A DNA stretch of 64,000 bases from Planctomycetes bacterium MalM25 (GTDB lineage: Bacteria; Planctomycetota; Planctomycetia; Pirellulales; Lacipirellulaceae): NCBI GenBank assembly GCA_007745835.1, contig CP036424.1, forward strand, positions 4,575,968 through 4,639,967, written 5' to 3'. Numbering within the stretch: position 1 is the first letter of the stretch; each line of letters starts with the position of its first letter. The notes beneath the pieces are model-generated. The model was not told the DNA's origin, searched no databases, and saw nothing but the letters and a program-made list of their open reading frames with translations. Shown piece by piece: positions 28,002 through 38,932 of the stretch. The position numbers and the translations under genes were made by a program.

Positions 28002-28454
28002 ATGCAGATCGCGATCGCCAATCAGCAATCGGCCCTCCCAATCGACGAGGACCGACTGCGCGAAGTCACCGCCGCCATCTACGAGGGGGCGGGCTACACC
28101 GAAGGCGCCCTGAGCGTGGCGGTGGTCGACGATCCGACCATCCACGAGCTCAACCGCCAGCACCTCGATCACGACTACCCGACCGACGTGCTCAGCTTCG
28201 CGTTGGAGGACGAACCGCCCCGCCTCGAAGGCGAGGTAATCGTCAGCTCCGACACGGCGATCACCAACGCCGCCGAGTACGGCTGGCCCCCCGAGCACGA
28301 GCTGCTGCTGTACGTCATCCACGGCGTGCTGCACCTGGTCGGGCACCGGGACAAGGCGGACGACGAAGTCACCGCGATGCGCGACGCCGAGGCGCACTAC
28401 CTGCGTCTGGTTGGAGTCGAGCCCCCCTCCGCCCCGGAGGCAGCGCCGTCGTGA
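28002..28454 (+). CDS. ybeY: Endoribonuclease/rRNA maturation factor YbeY
   Basis: 150 residues. It matures the 3' end of 16S rRNA and takes part in ribosome quality control. ELNRQHLDHDYPTDVLSFAL (about 47-66) and the metal site HGVLHLVGHRDKADDE (about 108-123) identify it. The usual site is HGxLHLxGYDH. Here the position of the third histidine is Asp and the tyrosine position is His. The stop overlaps the GTG start of the next gene by 4 bases. Position between pgpH and corC is standard. Confidence 0.95.
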   Translation: MQIAIANQQSALPIDEDRLREVTAAIYEGAGYTEGALSVAVVDDPTIHELNRQHLDHDYPTDVLSFALEDEPPRLEGEVIVSSDTAITNAAEYGWPPEHELLLYVIHGVLHLVGHRDKADDEVTAMRDAEAHYLRLVGVEPPSAPEAAPS

Positions 28455-29734
28455 GCCAAGCCGCGTTGTTTTGGACCGCCGCCGGCTCGTTGCTGGCGAC
28501 CTTCCTCGCCGCGATCGGCGCACGGGCGTTGCGCGCGTTCTCGCGGACCGAGCTCCAAGAGATCTGCCAACGCGGCGAACGGCTGGAGCGCTTCGGCGAA
28601 ATCCTCCGTCAGCACGAGGCGACCGCCCTGGGCGTCGAGCTGATCGGCGCTTTCACCGGGGCGTTGTTCGCGGTCTCTTCGTTCGCCTGGAGCCTGGGTC
28701 GGGAGGAGACGCAGAGCTCCGTCCTGCTGGCCGCCGGCGGAGTCGGACTGGTTCTGGCCGCCCTGCGGGTGGCGACCCCTTGGGCGATCACGCGCGTCTT
28801 CGCCGCGCCGTTCCTCTACCACACCTGGCCGCTGTGGCGCGTGCTGGGCTCGCTCGCCGAGCCGCTGCGGGCCGGCGCCCGGCTGATCGACGCCGTGCTT
28901 CACCGCCTGGCGGGCCGCGAACCCTCGGTCCCGGACGAGGAGAGCATCGGCGAGGAGATCCGCACGATTGTGACCGAGGGGCACCGCGAGGGGCTCCTCG
29001 AAGAGGACGCGCGGGAGATGATCGAGGGCGTCATCGAGCTGGGCGACGGCGACGTCTCGCAGATCATGACCCCGCGGACCGAGATGCACATGCTGCAGGT
29101 CGATCTCCCGTGGGAAGAGCTGGTCGCCGACGTGATCCGCGTGGGGCACACCCGCATCCCGATCTACGAGTCGTCACGCGACGACTTGGTCGGTGTGCTT
29201 TACGTGAAGGACCTCATCCCCGAGCTGGCGAAGCCCGACCCGGAGGAGCGCCGCAGCATCCGCGAGCTAGCCCGCAAGCCGATCTTCGTCCCCGAGACCA
29301 AAGCGGTCGACGACCTGCTCACGATGTTCCAGCAGGAACGGACCCACATCGCCCTCGTGCTGGACGAGTACGGCGGGTTGGCGGGGCTGGTGACCATCGA
29401 GGATGTGCTGGAAGAGATCGTCGGCGAGATCGTCGACGAGTACGACGGCGAGGTCGAAGAGGAGATCTACGCGGTCGAGACGAACGCTTGCGAGGCGCTC
29501 GGCCGCACGCACGTCGATGAGATCAACGAGCGGCTCGGCCTCCGGCTCCCCGAGGACGGCGACTTCGACACGATCGGCGGCTACGTCTTCACCGAGCTGG
29601 GCCGCGTCCCGCGCCTCGGCGAACAGGTCGAGCACAACGGCACGGTCCGCGTGACCGTGCTGGAGGTCAGCAAGCGGCGCATCGAGCGTGTCCGCGTCGA
29701 GCGGATCGAGTCGGCGACGGCCGAGAGCGCGTAG
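28451..29734 (+). CDS. HlyC/CorC-family CBS domain protein
   Basis: 427 residues. The N-terminus has about three to four membrane helices (AALFWTAAGSLLATFLAAIG and others to about 145), shorter than a full CNNM/DUF21 domain. Two CBS motifs follow: IMTPRTEMHML with GHTRIPIYESSRDDLVGVLY (about 200-250) and IALVLDEYGGLAGLVTIEDV (about 300-320). A CorC_HlyC domain ends the protein (FDTIGGYVFTELGRVPRLGE). Members are linked to magnesium or cobalt efflux. GTG start overlaps the ybeY stop (GTGA), so the two are translationally coupled. Confidence 0.92.
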   Translation: MSQAALFWTAAGSLLATFLAAIGARALRAFSRTELQEICQRGERLERFGEILRQHEATALGVELIGAFTGALFAVSSFAWSLGREETQSSVLLAAGGVGLVLAALRVATPWAITRVFAAPFLYHTWPLWRVLGSLAEPLRAGARLIDAVLHRLAGREPSVPDEESIGEEIRTIVTEGHREGLLEEDAREMIEGVIELGDGDVSQIMTPRTEMHMLQVDLPWEELVADVIRVGHTRIPIYESSRDDLVGVLYVKDLIPELAKPDPEERRSIRELARKPIFVPETKAVDDLLTMFQQERTHIALVLDEYGGLAGLVTIEDVLEEIVGEIVDEYDGEVEEEIYAVETNACEALGRTHVDEINERLGLRLPEDGDFDTIGGYVFTELGRVPRLGEQVEHNGTVRVTVLEVSKRRIERVRVERIESATAESA

Positions 29735-29752
29735 CCGTCAGCGCGTCGGGGT

Positions 29753-29772
29753 CCTCGGGCTGCCGCCCGAGG
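29753..29772 (+). terminator. Short GC hairpin after corC-like gene
   Basis: CCTCGGGC and GCCCGAGG pair around TGCC 18 bases after the stop codon. No T-run. A possible end of the phoH-pgpH-ybeY-corC transcript. Confidence 0.4.
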
Positions 29773-29916
29773 CTGGGGGACGCATGGGTTTCCGTTCGTT
29801 TCTGGGGCGCCAGCATGGGCGCGCGTTTCTCTTGACGGGAGCAGGGGTCTCCCCCTACGGTCCGCCGCCCGCGCAGGCTATGCGCCTCGACCGCCCCACT
29901 CGGCCGACCGATCGAT

Positions 29917-31329
29917 ATGCTCCGCTCCGCCCTGCTAGCACTCACTACCATCACGCTCGCCACCCCCGCTGCGCTCGCTTGGGAGTGGCCGACGCTCTTC
30001 GGAGCGAGCGAAGAGGAAGCCCAGGAAACGGCCTCCGCCGTCGAGCGACCGGGCGGCCGCGAGTGGTGGCGCAAGAACAAGGGCCGGGCCGTCTTCGCGC
30101 CGGGCAAAGGCTATCAAGTAGAAGGCGTCGAAGGCTTCTTCGACGGCGCCGGCGTGCCGATCGCGGCGGCGATCGACGAGCAGACGCTCCGGCTCAACAG
30201 CTCGTTCGAGCAAGAGAGCGGCCTGCTGCCCGGCCTCGACCCCCGCAAGGCGGCGACGCGCGTCCGCGAAGCGACCGGCTACGGACCCGATCAACGCATC
30301 GCCGAGGCGCTCTTCAAGGAGGGCGTGCAGCTCTTCCAAGAGAAGAACTACGCCCCCGCCGCGACCAAGTTCGAGGCGGCCGCCAACCGGTGGCCCGGCA
30401 CCGACCTCGCCGCAAAGTCGCTCTTCAACCGGGGCGAGTCTCATTACTTCGACGAAGAGTTCAAAGAGGCTTCCGACGCCTACATCGAACTGCTCGATAA
30501 ACACCCCAGCACGGCCAAGCTCGACACCACGGTCGAACGCCTCTGGGCGATCGGTCAATTCTGGGAGGAGGCTTACTTCGGCGACTCCTGGCACTACCCG
30601 TTCGACTACAACCCGATCAACGGGACGCGGCCCAACTTTGACACGGTCGGGCACGCGGTGCGGCTCTACGAGGCGATCCGCCTGAACGACCCGACCGGCC
30701 CCCGGGCCGACGACGCGATCATGGCGACCGCCGGCATCCACTTCCGCCGCCAGCGGTTCAGCGACGCCGACTACCACTACTCGCTGCTCCGCAACGAGTA
30801 CCCGCGCAGCGAGCATCAGTTCGACGCGCACGTGCTCGGACTGCAAGCCAAGCTCCGCCGCTACTACGGGCCGGACTACGACGGAACGCCCCTCCGCGAG
30901 GCGAAGCGTCTCGAAGAGGTCACGCGGGCCAACTTCTCCGGCCGCCTCAACGACGAGGAACGGACCCGCCTCACCGAGGTCCGCGCCCAGGTCGCCCGGG
31001 CGATCGAGGAACGCGACCTCCGCATGGTCTCTTACTACGAGGGGACCGAGCACATCGCCGCGGCGAAGTACTACCTGGCCCGCATCATCCGCGAGCACCC
31101 CGACTCCCCCGCCGCCGAGCAAGCCGAGACCAAGCTGGCCGAGATCGAGGGGCTGCCGGACAACCCGGACGTGCCGCTCGAGTGGGCCATCAACCTGATG
31201 CCCGAGAGCAAGAAGTTCGAGTCGATCAACTCGGTCCAACTCGCCACGCCCGACACGCCCGTCAGCCCCGACGCCGGCCGCACGCTCATCGCCGACGAGT
31301 CGGCCAACGAAGGCACGACGACGCGCTAG
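29917..31329 (+). CDS. BamD-like TPR outer-membrane assembly protein
   Basis: 470 residues with a Sec signal (MLRSALLALTTITLATPAAL, cleavage near LAWEW). TPR-like helices begin at about 125: AEALFKEGVQLFQEKNYAPA, AATKFEAAANRWPGTDLAA, KSLFNRGESHYFDEEFKEAS and RQRFSDADYHYSLLRNEYPR. Near 370 AAAKYYLARIIREHPDSPAA gives the BamD-type final repeat. BamD scaffolds outer-membrane barrel insertion. No lipobox cysteine is visible, unlike E. coli BamD, and the protein is almost twice as long. It is followed at 90 bases by an LptE-like lipoprotein, which supports an outer-membrane biogenesis role. Confidence 0.8.
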   Translation: MLRSALLALTTITLATPAALAWEWPTLFGASEEEAQETASAVERPGGREWWRKNKGRAVFAPGKGYQVEGVEGFFDGAGVPIAAAIDEQTLRLNSSFEQESGLLPGLDPRKAATRVREATGYGPDQRIAEALFKEGVQLFQEKNYAPAATKFEAAANRWPGTDLAAKSLFNRGESHYFDEEFKEASDAYIELLDKHPSTAKLDTTVERLWAIGQFWEEAYFGDSWHYPFDYNPINGTRPNFDTVGHAVRLYEAIRLNDPTGPRADDAIMATAGIHFRRQRFSDADYHYSLLRNEYPRSEHQFDAHVLGLQAKLRRYYGPDYDGTPLREAKRLEEVTRANFSGRLNDEERTRLTEVRAQVARAIEERDLRMVSYYEGTEHIAAAKYYLARIIREHPDSPAAEQAETKLAEIEGLPDNPDVPLEWAINLMPESKKFESINSVQLATPDTPVSPDAGRTLIADESANEGTTTR

Positions 31330-31419
31330 TTCGCGAACCTTCAAAAGGGTAACGGGGAGATGAAGGGGGAGATGGGGATGGTCAACCGACAGGTTCCAAC
31401 CAACTTGCTCAAGAACACC

Positions 31420-31980
31420 ATGGCCAACCGTTCTTCAGCAACCTGTCTCCTGCTCCTGCGGATTCTCCCGGCGGTCGTCCTCATGGGCTGGACGCTCGGC
31501 TGCGCGGGTTATCGCTCGGGCGCCGATTCGCTCTACGCCCCCGACGTGGCGACGGTCTACGTCCCCATGATCGAATCGGACAGCTTCCGCCGCGACCTGG
31601 GCGAGCGGCTCACCGAGGCGGTCGTCAAGGAGATCGAATTGAAGACCCCCTTCAAGGTGATCGCGTCGCCTAACGCGGACAGCCTGCTCGTGGTGAACCT
31701 CCGCGCCGACCGCCGCACGGTGCAGGCCGAAGACCAGTTCGACAACCCGCGGGTCTTCGCGGGCGAGCTGGTCGCCGAGGCCACGTGGATGAACCGTCGC
31801 CGGCTGCCGATGGCGCCGACGCGGACGATCGATTTGCCCCCCGGCTTCGGCGACGCGGTGGGCATCAGCCAGCAGACCCCCTTCATCCCCGAGGCGGGTC
31901 AGACGATCGCTTCGCACCAGCAGAAGATGATCGCCCGCTTGGCAGAGCAGATCGTGGGCGTGATGGAAGAGCCTTGGTGA
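31420..31980 (+). CDS. LptE-like LPS-assembly lipoprotein
   Basis: 186 residues. The lipobox is at the end of RILPAVVLMGWTLGC, so Cys28 or so would be lipidated. The mature start GYRSGADSLYAPDVATVYVP and then SDSFRRDLGERLTEAVVKEI, with ELKTPFKVIASPNADSLLVV, follows the LptE pattern (G-Y, a VP strand, R-L-E/L-T-E helix, then strands). LptE plugs the LptD barrel that delivers lipopolysaccharide to the outer surface. I used the ATG at 31420. The earlier in-frame ATG lies in a purine-rich repeat fragment. Likely cotranscribed with the BamD-like gene. Confidence 0.8.
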   Translation: MANRSSATCLLLLRILPAVVLMGWTLGCAGYRSGADSLYAPDVATVYVPMIESDSFRRDLGERLTEAVVKEIELKTPFKVIASPNADSLLVVNLRADRRTVQAEDQFDNPRVFAGELVAEATWMNRRRLPMAPTRTIDLPPGFGDAVGISQQTPFIPEAGQTIASHQQKMIARLAEQIVGVMEEPW

Positions 31981-31997
31981 GGCGTTTCATCTACGCG

Positions 31998-32906
31998 TCA
32001 CCTCGCCACACGGCTCCGCCGAGCTTGCTCGGCGATATCGATTCCTGTCGCGTCGTTCCACAGCCGCAAGAAGCGCGCGTAGCCCGGGCCTGGGCGGCCT
32101 GAGCCGACCGGCTCGCCATCGAGACGCGTCACGGGCAGCAGGCAGATCGAGGTGCTGCTGAGCCACGCCTCGTCGGCGCAGCGGAACTCCTCGACGGTCA
32201 AGTCGCGCTCGGTGAACGGCACGCCCGCCTCCTCGGCAAGCTCCCGCAGCACGGCGACGCTCACTCCCGGCAGCACCTTCTCCATCCGCGGCGAGACGAT
32301 CCCCTCGGCCTCGTTGTAGACGACCACGTTCGCTGTCGACGCCTCGCCGACGAAGCCCTCCTGGTCGAGCAGCAAGGCCCGAGCGCCCGGCTCAAGCCGG
32401 CGGGCCTCTTGGTCGGCGAGGTAGTAGTGCATGCGGCTGCGGCACTTCAGCTCGGCTGGCCAGCAGCTGGGGGGCGTCTGCCGGTGTGTGCTGAGGCGGA
32501 GCGCCACCCCTTCGGTGAACTGGTGGGCCCAGTCGCCGAAGGCGAGCGGGAAGCCGTGCACGCACCGCGTCGGCTCGCCGCCGACGCCCGGCGTAGCGAA
32601 GGCGACGATCGCCCAATCGTCCTCGACGCCCTCCACACGCCCCGCAGTGCGGAGCGGCTCGTGCCGACTCAAGTACTCGGTGATGGCGGCATCGAGCTCA
32701 TTGACCGTCTCATCCGGCACGCCAACGACCCGGGCCGAACGCCGCAACCGCTCGACGTGCTCCGCCTGCCGCCAGATTCTGCCGACAAAGGTGCGCAGCC
32801 GCTCGGTGATGGTCACCCCCAGCGCGAATCCGGGGTCGCCGATCGAGATCGAGAGACCTTCGTCGGGAATCCACTGACCGTTGAGGTACGCCTGCCGCTC
32901 GCTCAT
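31998..32906 (-). CDS. Class IV PLP-dependent aminotransferase
   Basis: 302 residues, of the branched-chain/D-amino-acid aminotransferase and aminodeoxychorismate lyase superfamily. LSISIGDPGFALGVTITERL (about 18-37) is the N-terminal signature with R for carboxylate binding. ELKCRSRMHYYLADQEAR (about 150-167) holds the PLP lysine. ALLLDQEGFVGEASTANVVV (about 175-194) is the cofactor-phosphate region. The exact substrate (branched-chain amino acids, D-alanine or aminodeoxychorismate) cannot be decided. It converges on the LptE-like gene with 17 bases between stops. Confidence 0.9.
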   Translation of the reverse strand: MSERQAYLNGQWIPDEGLSISIGDPGFALGVTITERLRTFVGRIWRQAEHVERLRRSARVVGVPDETVNELDAAITEYLSRHEPLRTAGRVEGVEDDWAIVAFATPGVGGEPTRCVHGFPLAFGDWAHQFTEGVALRLSTHRQTPPSCWPAELKCRSRMHYYLADQEARRLEPGARALLLDQEGFVGEASTANVVVYNEAEGIVSPRMEKVLPGVSVAVLRELAEEAGVPFTERDLTVEEFRCADEAWLSSTSICLLPVTRLDGEPVGSGRPGPGYARFLRLWNDATGIDIAEQARRSRVAR

Positions 32907-32982
32907 GAAGCCTTCCCTCGAATGCACCCACCGTGCCTGCATCGTAGCGACCATGGGCCGGCAGACCAGGAGGCGACTTGCT

Positions 32983-33963
32983 CTAGCCCGCCGAAGCGAG
33001 GGTCGGCTCTCGCGGCGCTGCCGTTTCGCCGTCGGCAAAGGTGAGCCGGCGCCAGGCGGAGCTCATCAGGCCCGGGGCGCCGAGGTAGTCGTACAGGTCG
33101 TGGCTCTTGCCGACCGCGGACGCGACCGGCATCAGGCGGACACGCGCGGCCTGTTCGGCGTTCAGACCCCGCGGACCGAAGGAGCCCAGGGCGGTCGGGT
33201 TCGAGTGCTTCGACACAAAGCGGAAGTACCTCATCGCCGGGTCGCGCGGGTTGAGCGTGACCAGCAGCGTGTCGATCTTGTCGAGCGCCCGGCCGTGGTA
33301 CGAGCGGGTCGCGTTCCAGCAGGCGTCGTACGCACCGGCGAGGAAGACGGCCCGCATGCTGCTCACCCCACACGCCGAACAGCCGGGGTACGCCAAGCCG
33401 CTGAGCGACCCACCCGCCAGCAGGTGCGACGCGCCACTCGAGACCCGCGCGCCGTAGCTGTAACCCAGCAATCCAACGCGTGAACCGGAGGGCAAGCGAT
33501 CGAGCACCCAAGCGAGCTGCCAAGCGACCGGCCGTGTGCGGGCCGCTTTGACGCGGTAGTCCTTGACCAAGCCGGGCACCTTGCCGGAACACCACGAGAA
33601 GATAACGAACTGCACGGGGCGATCGTCCCCGCAACGGATCAGCCGTTGGTAGACGTGCCGGCCGCGGCGGCGGGCGGCAGCGGTCTCGATCTGGTTGCCG
33701 TGAACGTAGAAGACGATCGGCTGGGCCGGATCGAGCGAACCGAGCGCTTCGCCAAGCGGAGTGGCGACCCAGCGGCCCTCGGCGCGCTCCGCGGCGAACA
33801 CGCCTTCGGCGAGGCGCTCCGCGTCGGTCGTGCAGCCAACCGGGCGCGTGCTGACAAGCACCAACCGGTCTCCCGGTCGGACGCAGTCGGCCGCGTCGGC
33901 GGCCGCCACGAGGGCGAGCAGCGGGACGGCGAGCAGCAGGTTGGTGAGGCGCGGTCGTCTCAT
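32983..33963 (-). CDS. Exported alpha/beta hydrolase
   Basis: 326 residues with a signal peptide (LTNLLLAVPLLALVAAADAA). The core has PIVFYVHGNQIETAAARRRG (about 82-101, oxyanion-side HG), VQFVIFSWCSGKVPG, and the nucleophile elbow GLLGYSYGARVSSGASHLLA (about 168-187, G-Y-S-Y-G). Catalytic acid and histidine may be in the NPRDP region and SVGKSHDLYDYL. It resembles DUF900-like hydrolases. Substrate unknown. The ATG at 33963 was chosen as the start of the signal. An in-frame ATG 15 codons upstream is less likely. Confidence 0.82.
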   Translation of the reverse strand: MRRPRLTNLLLAVPLLALVAAADAADCVRPGDRLVLVSTRPVGCTTDAERLAEGVFAAERAEGRWVATPLGEALGSLDPAQPIVFYVHGNQIETAAARRRGRHVYQRLIRCGDDRPVQFVIFSWCSGKVPGLVKDYRVKAARTRPVAWQLAWVLDRLPSGSRVGLLGYSYGARVSSGASHLLAGGSLSGLAYPGCSACGVSSMRAVFLAGAYDACWNATRSYHGRALDKIDTLLVTLNPRDPAMRYFRFVSKHSNPTALGSFGPRGLNAEQAARVRLMPVASAVGKSHDLYDYLGAPGLMSSAWRRLTFADGETAAPREPTLASAG

Positions 33964-34274
33964 CAGCGAGCTACGCAGCGGCGGTGAAGTGGGGGGTTGG
34001 ACGGGCAACCCTACCCGCGCCTGGGGGGTCGCGCCGGAAGGATGTTGAAAAAAATGAACGGTTTCGTTTGCACGTCACGCGGGGTGAGGTAGTGTTTCGC
34101 GGCTTCATCACGCGACGAGTGTTTACGTCGATCGGAGCCCGTCGTCGTGTGATGCGTGACGACGCCCCCCAGCACAACGCCCTCCCTCCCCAAGCCGCGA
34201 CGGTGGCGTGTCGCGGCCCGCATAGCGAAGTGCGCGCCTTAGCGTGTGCATCGCCCCTCCGTAAGGACGCCGCC
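33964..34274. other. Long leader region, no gene seen
   Basis: This 311-base gap separates the divergent hydrolase and small-lipoprotein genes. It contains an AT-rich stretch near 34043-34066 (TTGAAAAAAATGAACGGTTTC) that could hold promoter elements. An in-frame extension of the lipoprotein runs through it but lacks coding character. No repeat family member or clear RNA fold was found. Confidence 0.35.
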
Positions 34275-34697
34275 ATGAAGAAACTGATCGCCCTCTGTAT
34301 CGTCACGACCGTTGTGACCAGCGTAACCGGATGCGGGTGCTGCCGGCGGATGCGTGATTTCATCTGCCGCGGTTCACGCTGTCGCCAAGCCGCGGTTGTC
34401 GCCCCCGCCCCGATCTGTGCGCCGGTTGTGCCGGTTGCGCCGATGGCCGCGGCGCCGATGTGTGACCCGGGCTGCGGCTACGCCGGCTTCGACCCCGGCT
34501 GCGGCTACTCGGGCCCCGCGACCTACGGCTACGGTGGCGGCTACGGCGGCATGCCGATGGACACCGGTTGGATGCCCGGCCCCGGCTGCAATAGCTGCAG
34601 CGGCGGCTACACGATGCCCTCCTACGACGGCGGCTACTCGGTCCAGCCGGGCGTCCCGTCGTCGACGGTCGACCCGGGCCCCGCCGCGGTGCAATGA
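34275..34697 (+). CDS. Small Gly/Cys-rich lipoprotein
   Basis: 140 residues. MKKLIALCIVTTVVTSVTGC gives a lipobox at Cys20, followed by a Cys-Gly-Cys-Cys cluster and RRMRDFICRGSRCRQAA. The rest is low complexity, rich in Gly, Tyr, Pro and Cys (GYGGGYGGMPMDTGW, PGPGCNSCSGGYTMPSYDGG). Comparable small lipoproteins are common in Pirellulales and may be surface structural parts. A strong terminator follows at 34771, so it is probably transcribed alone from a long leader. Confidence 0.8.
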   Translation: MKKLIALCIVTTVVTSVTGCGCCRRMRDFICRGSRCRQAAVVAPAPICAPVVPVAPMAAAPMCDPGCGYAGFDPGCGYSGPATYGYGGGYGGMPMDTGWMPGPGCNSCSGGYTMPSYDGGYSVQPGVPSSTVDPGPAAVQ

Positions 34698-34770
34698 GAT
34701 GATTCAACGAGGCTGAGCTTTCGCCCTCCCAGCACCAGCTCGCCCTCCGGTTGGAACCTTCCAGCCGGCA

Positions 34771-34822
34771 CAGCCCCACCCGGTTCGCCCGTCCTGAGCG
34801 AGCCGGGTGGGGCTGTTTTTGT
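34771..34822 (+). terminator. Strong intrinsic terminator
   Basis: CAGCCCCACCCGGTTCGC (34771-34788) pairs with GCGAGCCGGGTGGGGCTG (34798-34815) with one G-T pair, then TTTTTG. It ends the small-lipoprotein transcript. Confidence 0.92.
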
Positions 34823-34940
34823 TGGCTCCTCACGATTCCTGCGGCGTAGACTGAAGGGATGAACCTGCAAGGCTCGGTGCTGATCTGTGGGAGCCAGCGG
34901 AAAGCGTGCCGAGATCTGTTTCAGCCCAATGTTATCGTTC

Positions 34941-35939
34941 ATGAATCGGTCTCTAGCTGTCATCGCCCTGATCGCGTGCGCGGCGCCCGCGTTCGGGCAA
35001 CTGAAGGCCGCCCCGGCGGGTGGGACCACCGTCGCCGAGGCGACCGAGACCACCGTGCGGTTCCGTGTCGGCGCGATCGTGACCGCGAAGCGCGGCCCGG
35101 TGAAGGACATCCTCGGCATGGTCGCCGTACCGATCGACTGCGACGAGCAGACGGTGCGACTCGACGAGGAGGACATCAGCAAGCTGGTCGCCGGCTACGA
35201 GTTCCGCGACCTGGCCGGTGGCGCCGCACGGCTGTTGGTCTTTTCGATCCCGTACCTTGATTCGGGCGCCGAGGCCCGTGTCGTGCTGACCTACAAGGTC
35301 ACAACCCGCACAACTCCCCCACCCGAAGAGGCCGAGGCGGACCGTTTAGTGATCGCCCGCCGGCCGCCGCGTAACCTGCGTGGCTACCTGGGGCCGAGCC
35401 CGTTCGTCGAGTCGAAACATCCCAAGATCAAACGCCTCGCCAAATCGATCCGAGCCGACCTCGAAGAATCAGCGGGCGAGGAAGAGCTGTCCGATTGGGC
35501 GAGGATCGAGGGGCTTTACGATTACGTGATGGACAACATCGAGTACTTCGAGGGCCCCGACACCAGCGCCCTCAAGACGCTCGCCGACGAGACCGCCGAC
35601 TGCCACGGCCGCAGCGCGCTGTTCGTCGCCCTCTGCCGCGCCAGCGGCGTGCCCGCCCGCATGGTCTGGGTGCAGGACCACTGCTACCCCGAGTTCTATG
35701 TCGAGGACGAAGAGGGCGAGGGCCGGTGGTGGCCCGCCGAGAGCGCCGGCACGCGGGCGTTCGGCGAGATGCCGATCGCGCGGACCGTCATGCAGAAGGG
35801 GGACGACTTCCGCGTCCCCCGCGAGCCGGGCCGCCCGCCCGAACGGATGCGTTACGCGACCGATTTCCTCACCGGCCGCCCCGCGGTTAAGGGCGCTGGC
35901 AAGCCGAGTGTGAAGTACCTGCGCGAGATCGTGCCCTGA
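34941..35939 (+). CDS. Exported transglutaminase-like protein
   Basis: 332 residues. The signal is MNRSLAVIALIACAAPAFGQ, cleaved after FGQ or nearby. The transglutaminase core has DYVMDNIEYFEGPDTSALKT (about 195-214), then the nucleophile in ETADCHGRSALFVALCRASG (about 219-238), followed by VPARMVWVQDHCYPEFYVED with the catalytic His, and a WWPAESAG segment. Bacterial members are usually proteases or cross-linkers in the envelope. I chose the ATG that opens the signal. An ATG four codons upstream is also possible. Confidence 0.9.
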   Translation: MNRSLAVIALIACAAPAFGQLKAAPAGGTTVAEATETTVRFRVGAIVTAKRGPVKDILGMVAVPIDCDEQTVRLDEEDISKLVAGYEFRDLAGGAARLLVFSIPYLDSGAEARVVLTYKVTTRTTPPPEEAEADRLVIARRPPRNLRGYLGPSPFVESKHPKIKRLAKSIRADLEESAGEEELSDWARIEGLYDYVMDNIEYFEGPDTSALKTLADETADCHGRSALFVALCRASGVPARMVWVQDHCYPEFYVEDEEGEGRWWPAESAGTRAFGEMPIARTVMQKGDDFRVPREPGRPPERMRYATDFLTGRPAVKGAGKPSVKYLREIVP

Positions 35940-35951
35940 GACGCGACCGCG

Positions 35952-38062
<2,111 letters not shown>

Positions 38063-38066
<4 letters not shown>

Positions 38067-38653
38067 GCGTCAACGAGCCCCGTGGCGAGGTCCTTGAGAG
38101 CGCGGAGGACGCGGTGCTGCGCCACACGCGCCGCGCCGACCGTCATGCCCAGCTCGGACGCGACCCGCTCGGCCGGCTCCTGTCCGATCGCCAGCCGCCG
38201 GAACGCGGCGAGGCTGCGTGGCGCGAAGCGACCGTTGAGCATCCCCAACAACCGGTTGAGCACGAAGCGGTCGTGATCCGCCTCCCAGACGTGGGTGAGC
38301 CGGCTGGCGTCGTCGTTGAGCTGGTCGGCCAGCTCCCCCAGGTCAACGGCGCGGTTCTCGCCGACGCGGCGGCTGCGCTGGGACCAGTGTCGGCGCATCC
38401 GGTTGGCGGTGATCCGCCGGAGCCAGGTGCGGAACGCGCCGGTGCGGCCGTTGTGGTCGAACTTGGCGATCTCTTTGACGACCGTCTGCATGACCTCCTG
38501 ACGGATGTCGTCGGCGTCGGCGCCGGCGACGCCCTGCTTCTTGAGCCACGAGGCGATGAGCGAGTCGTAAACAGCCGCGAACTCGGCCCACGACTCCCCC
38601 GCTTGGGTTTGCCGCACCCGTTCTAAGAGCGTGATCCGCGTCGCCTCGCTCAT
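38063..38653 (-). CDS. ECF-family RNA polymerase sigma factor
   Basis: 196 residues. Region 2 is SWAEFAAVYDSLIASWLKKQ with GVAGADADDIRQEVMQTVVK (about 22-62), then FRTWLRRITANRMRRHW. Region 4 is FRRLAIGQEPAERVASELGM with TVGAARVAQHRVLRALKDLA (about 150-190). This form, coupled to a Ser/Thr kinase with a zinc finger, is known as a planctomycete ECF type in which the kinase replaces a classical anti-sigma. The ATG at 38653 was used. An earlier in-frame ATG adds 18 residues without homology features. It is transcribed first, then the kinase. Confidence 0.93.
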
Positions 38654-38932
38654 CGGAGCGCGCCTTGCGCTGGGGCTTGAGGGGAGGCCTGCCCGGCCAA
38701 AAGACACCTTCTCCCAAAGCGTCCTAACTCATTACTACACCAACAACTTACGCGAATCGTATTCAGATTGGGAGAAAAAATCTACGTCCAGCCGTAATAC
38801 GGATAGCCACCAGATGGCTACTTACCTGTAGGAACCCGCAATCCAAACCACCGCCGAGGGGATCAGCACGATGCCCCCCATTCGGCGGATCGCCGGCCCA
38901 CGCGATCCCAGGGGGCACAGGAGAACTGGCGA
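38654..38932. promoter_or_regulatory. Divergent promoter region of ECF operon and FixJ-like gene
   Basis: 279 bases, clearly AT-richer than the surroundings between about 38720 and 38830, between divergent regulatory genes. It probably carries both promoters, and an ECF-recognised autoregulatory promoter would be expected here. I could not assign -35/-10 boxes with confidence. GGAGAA precedes the FixJ-like start. Confidence 0.4.
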
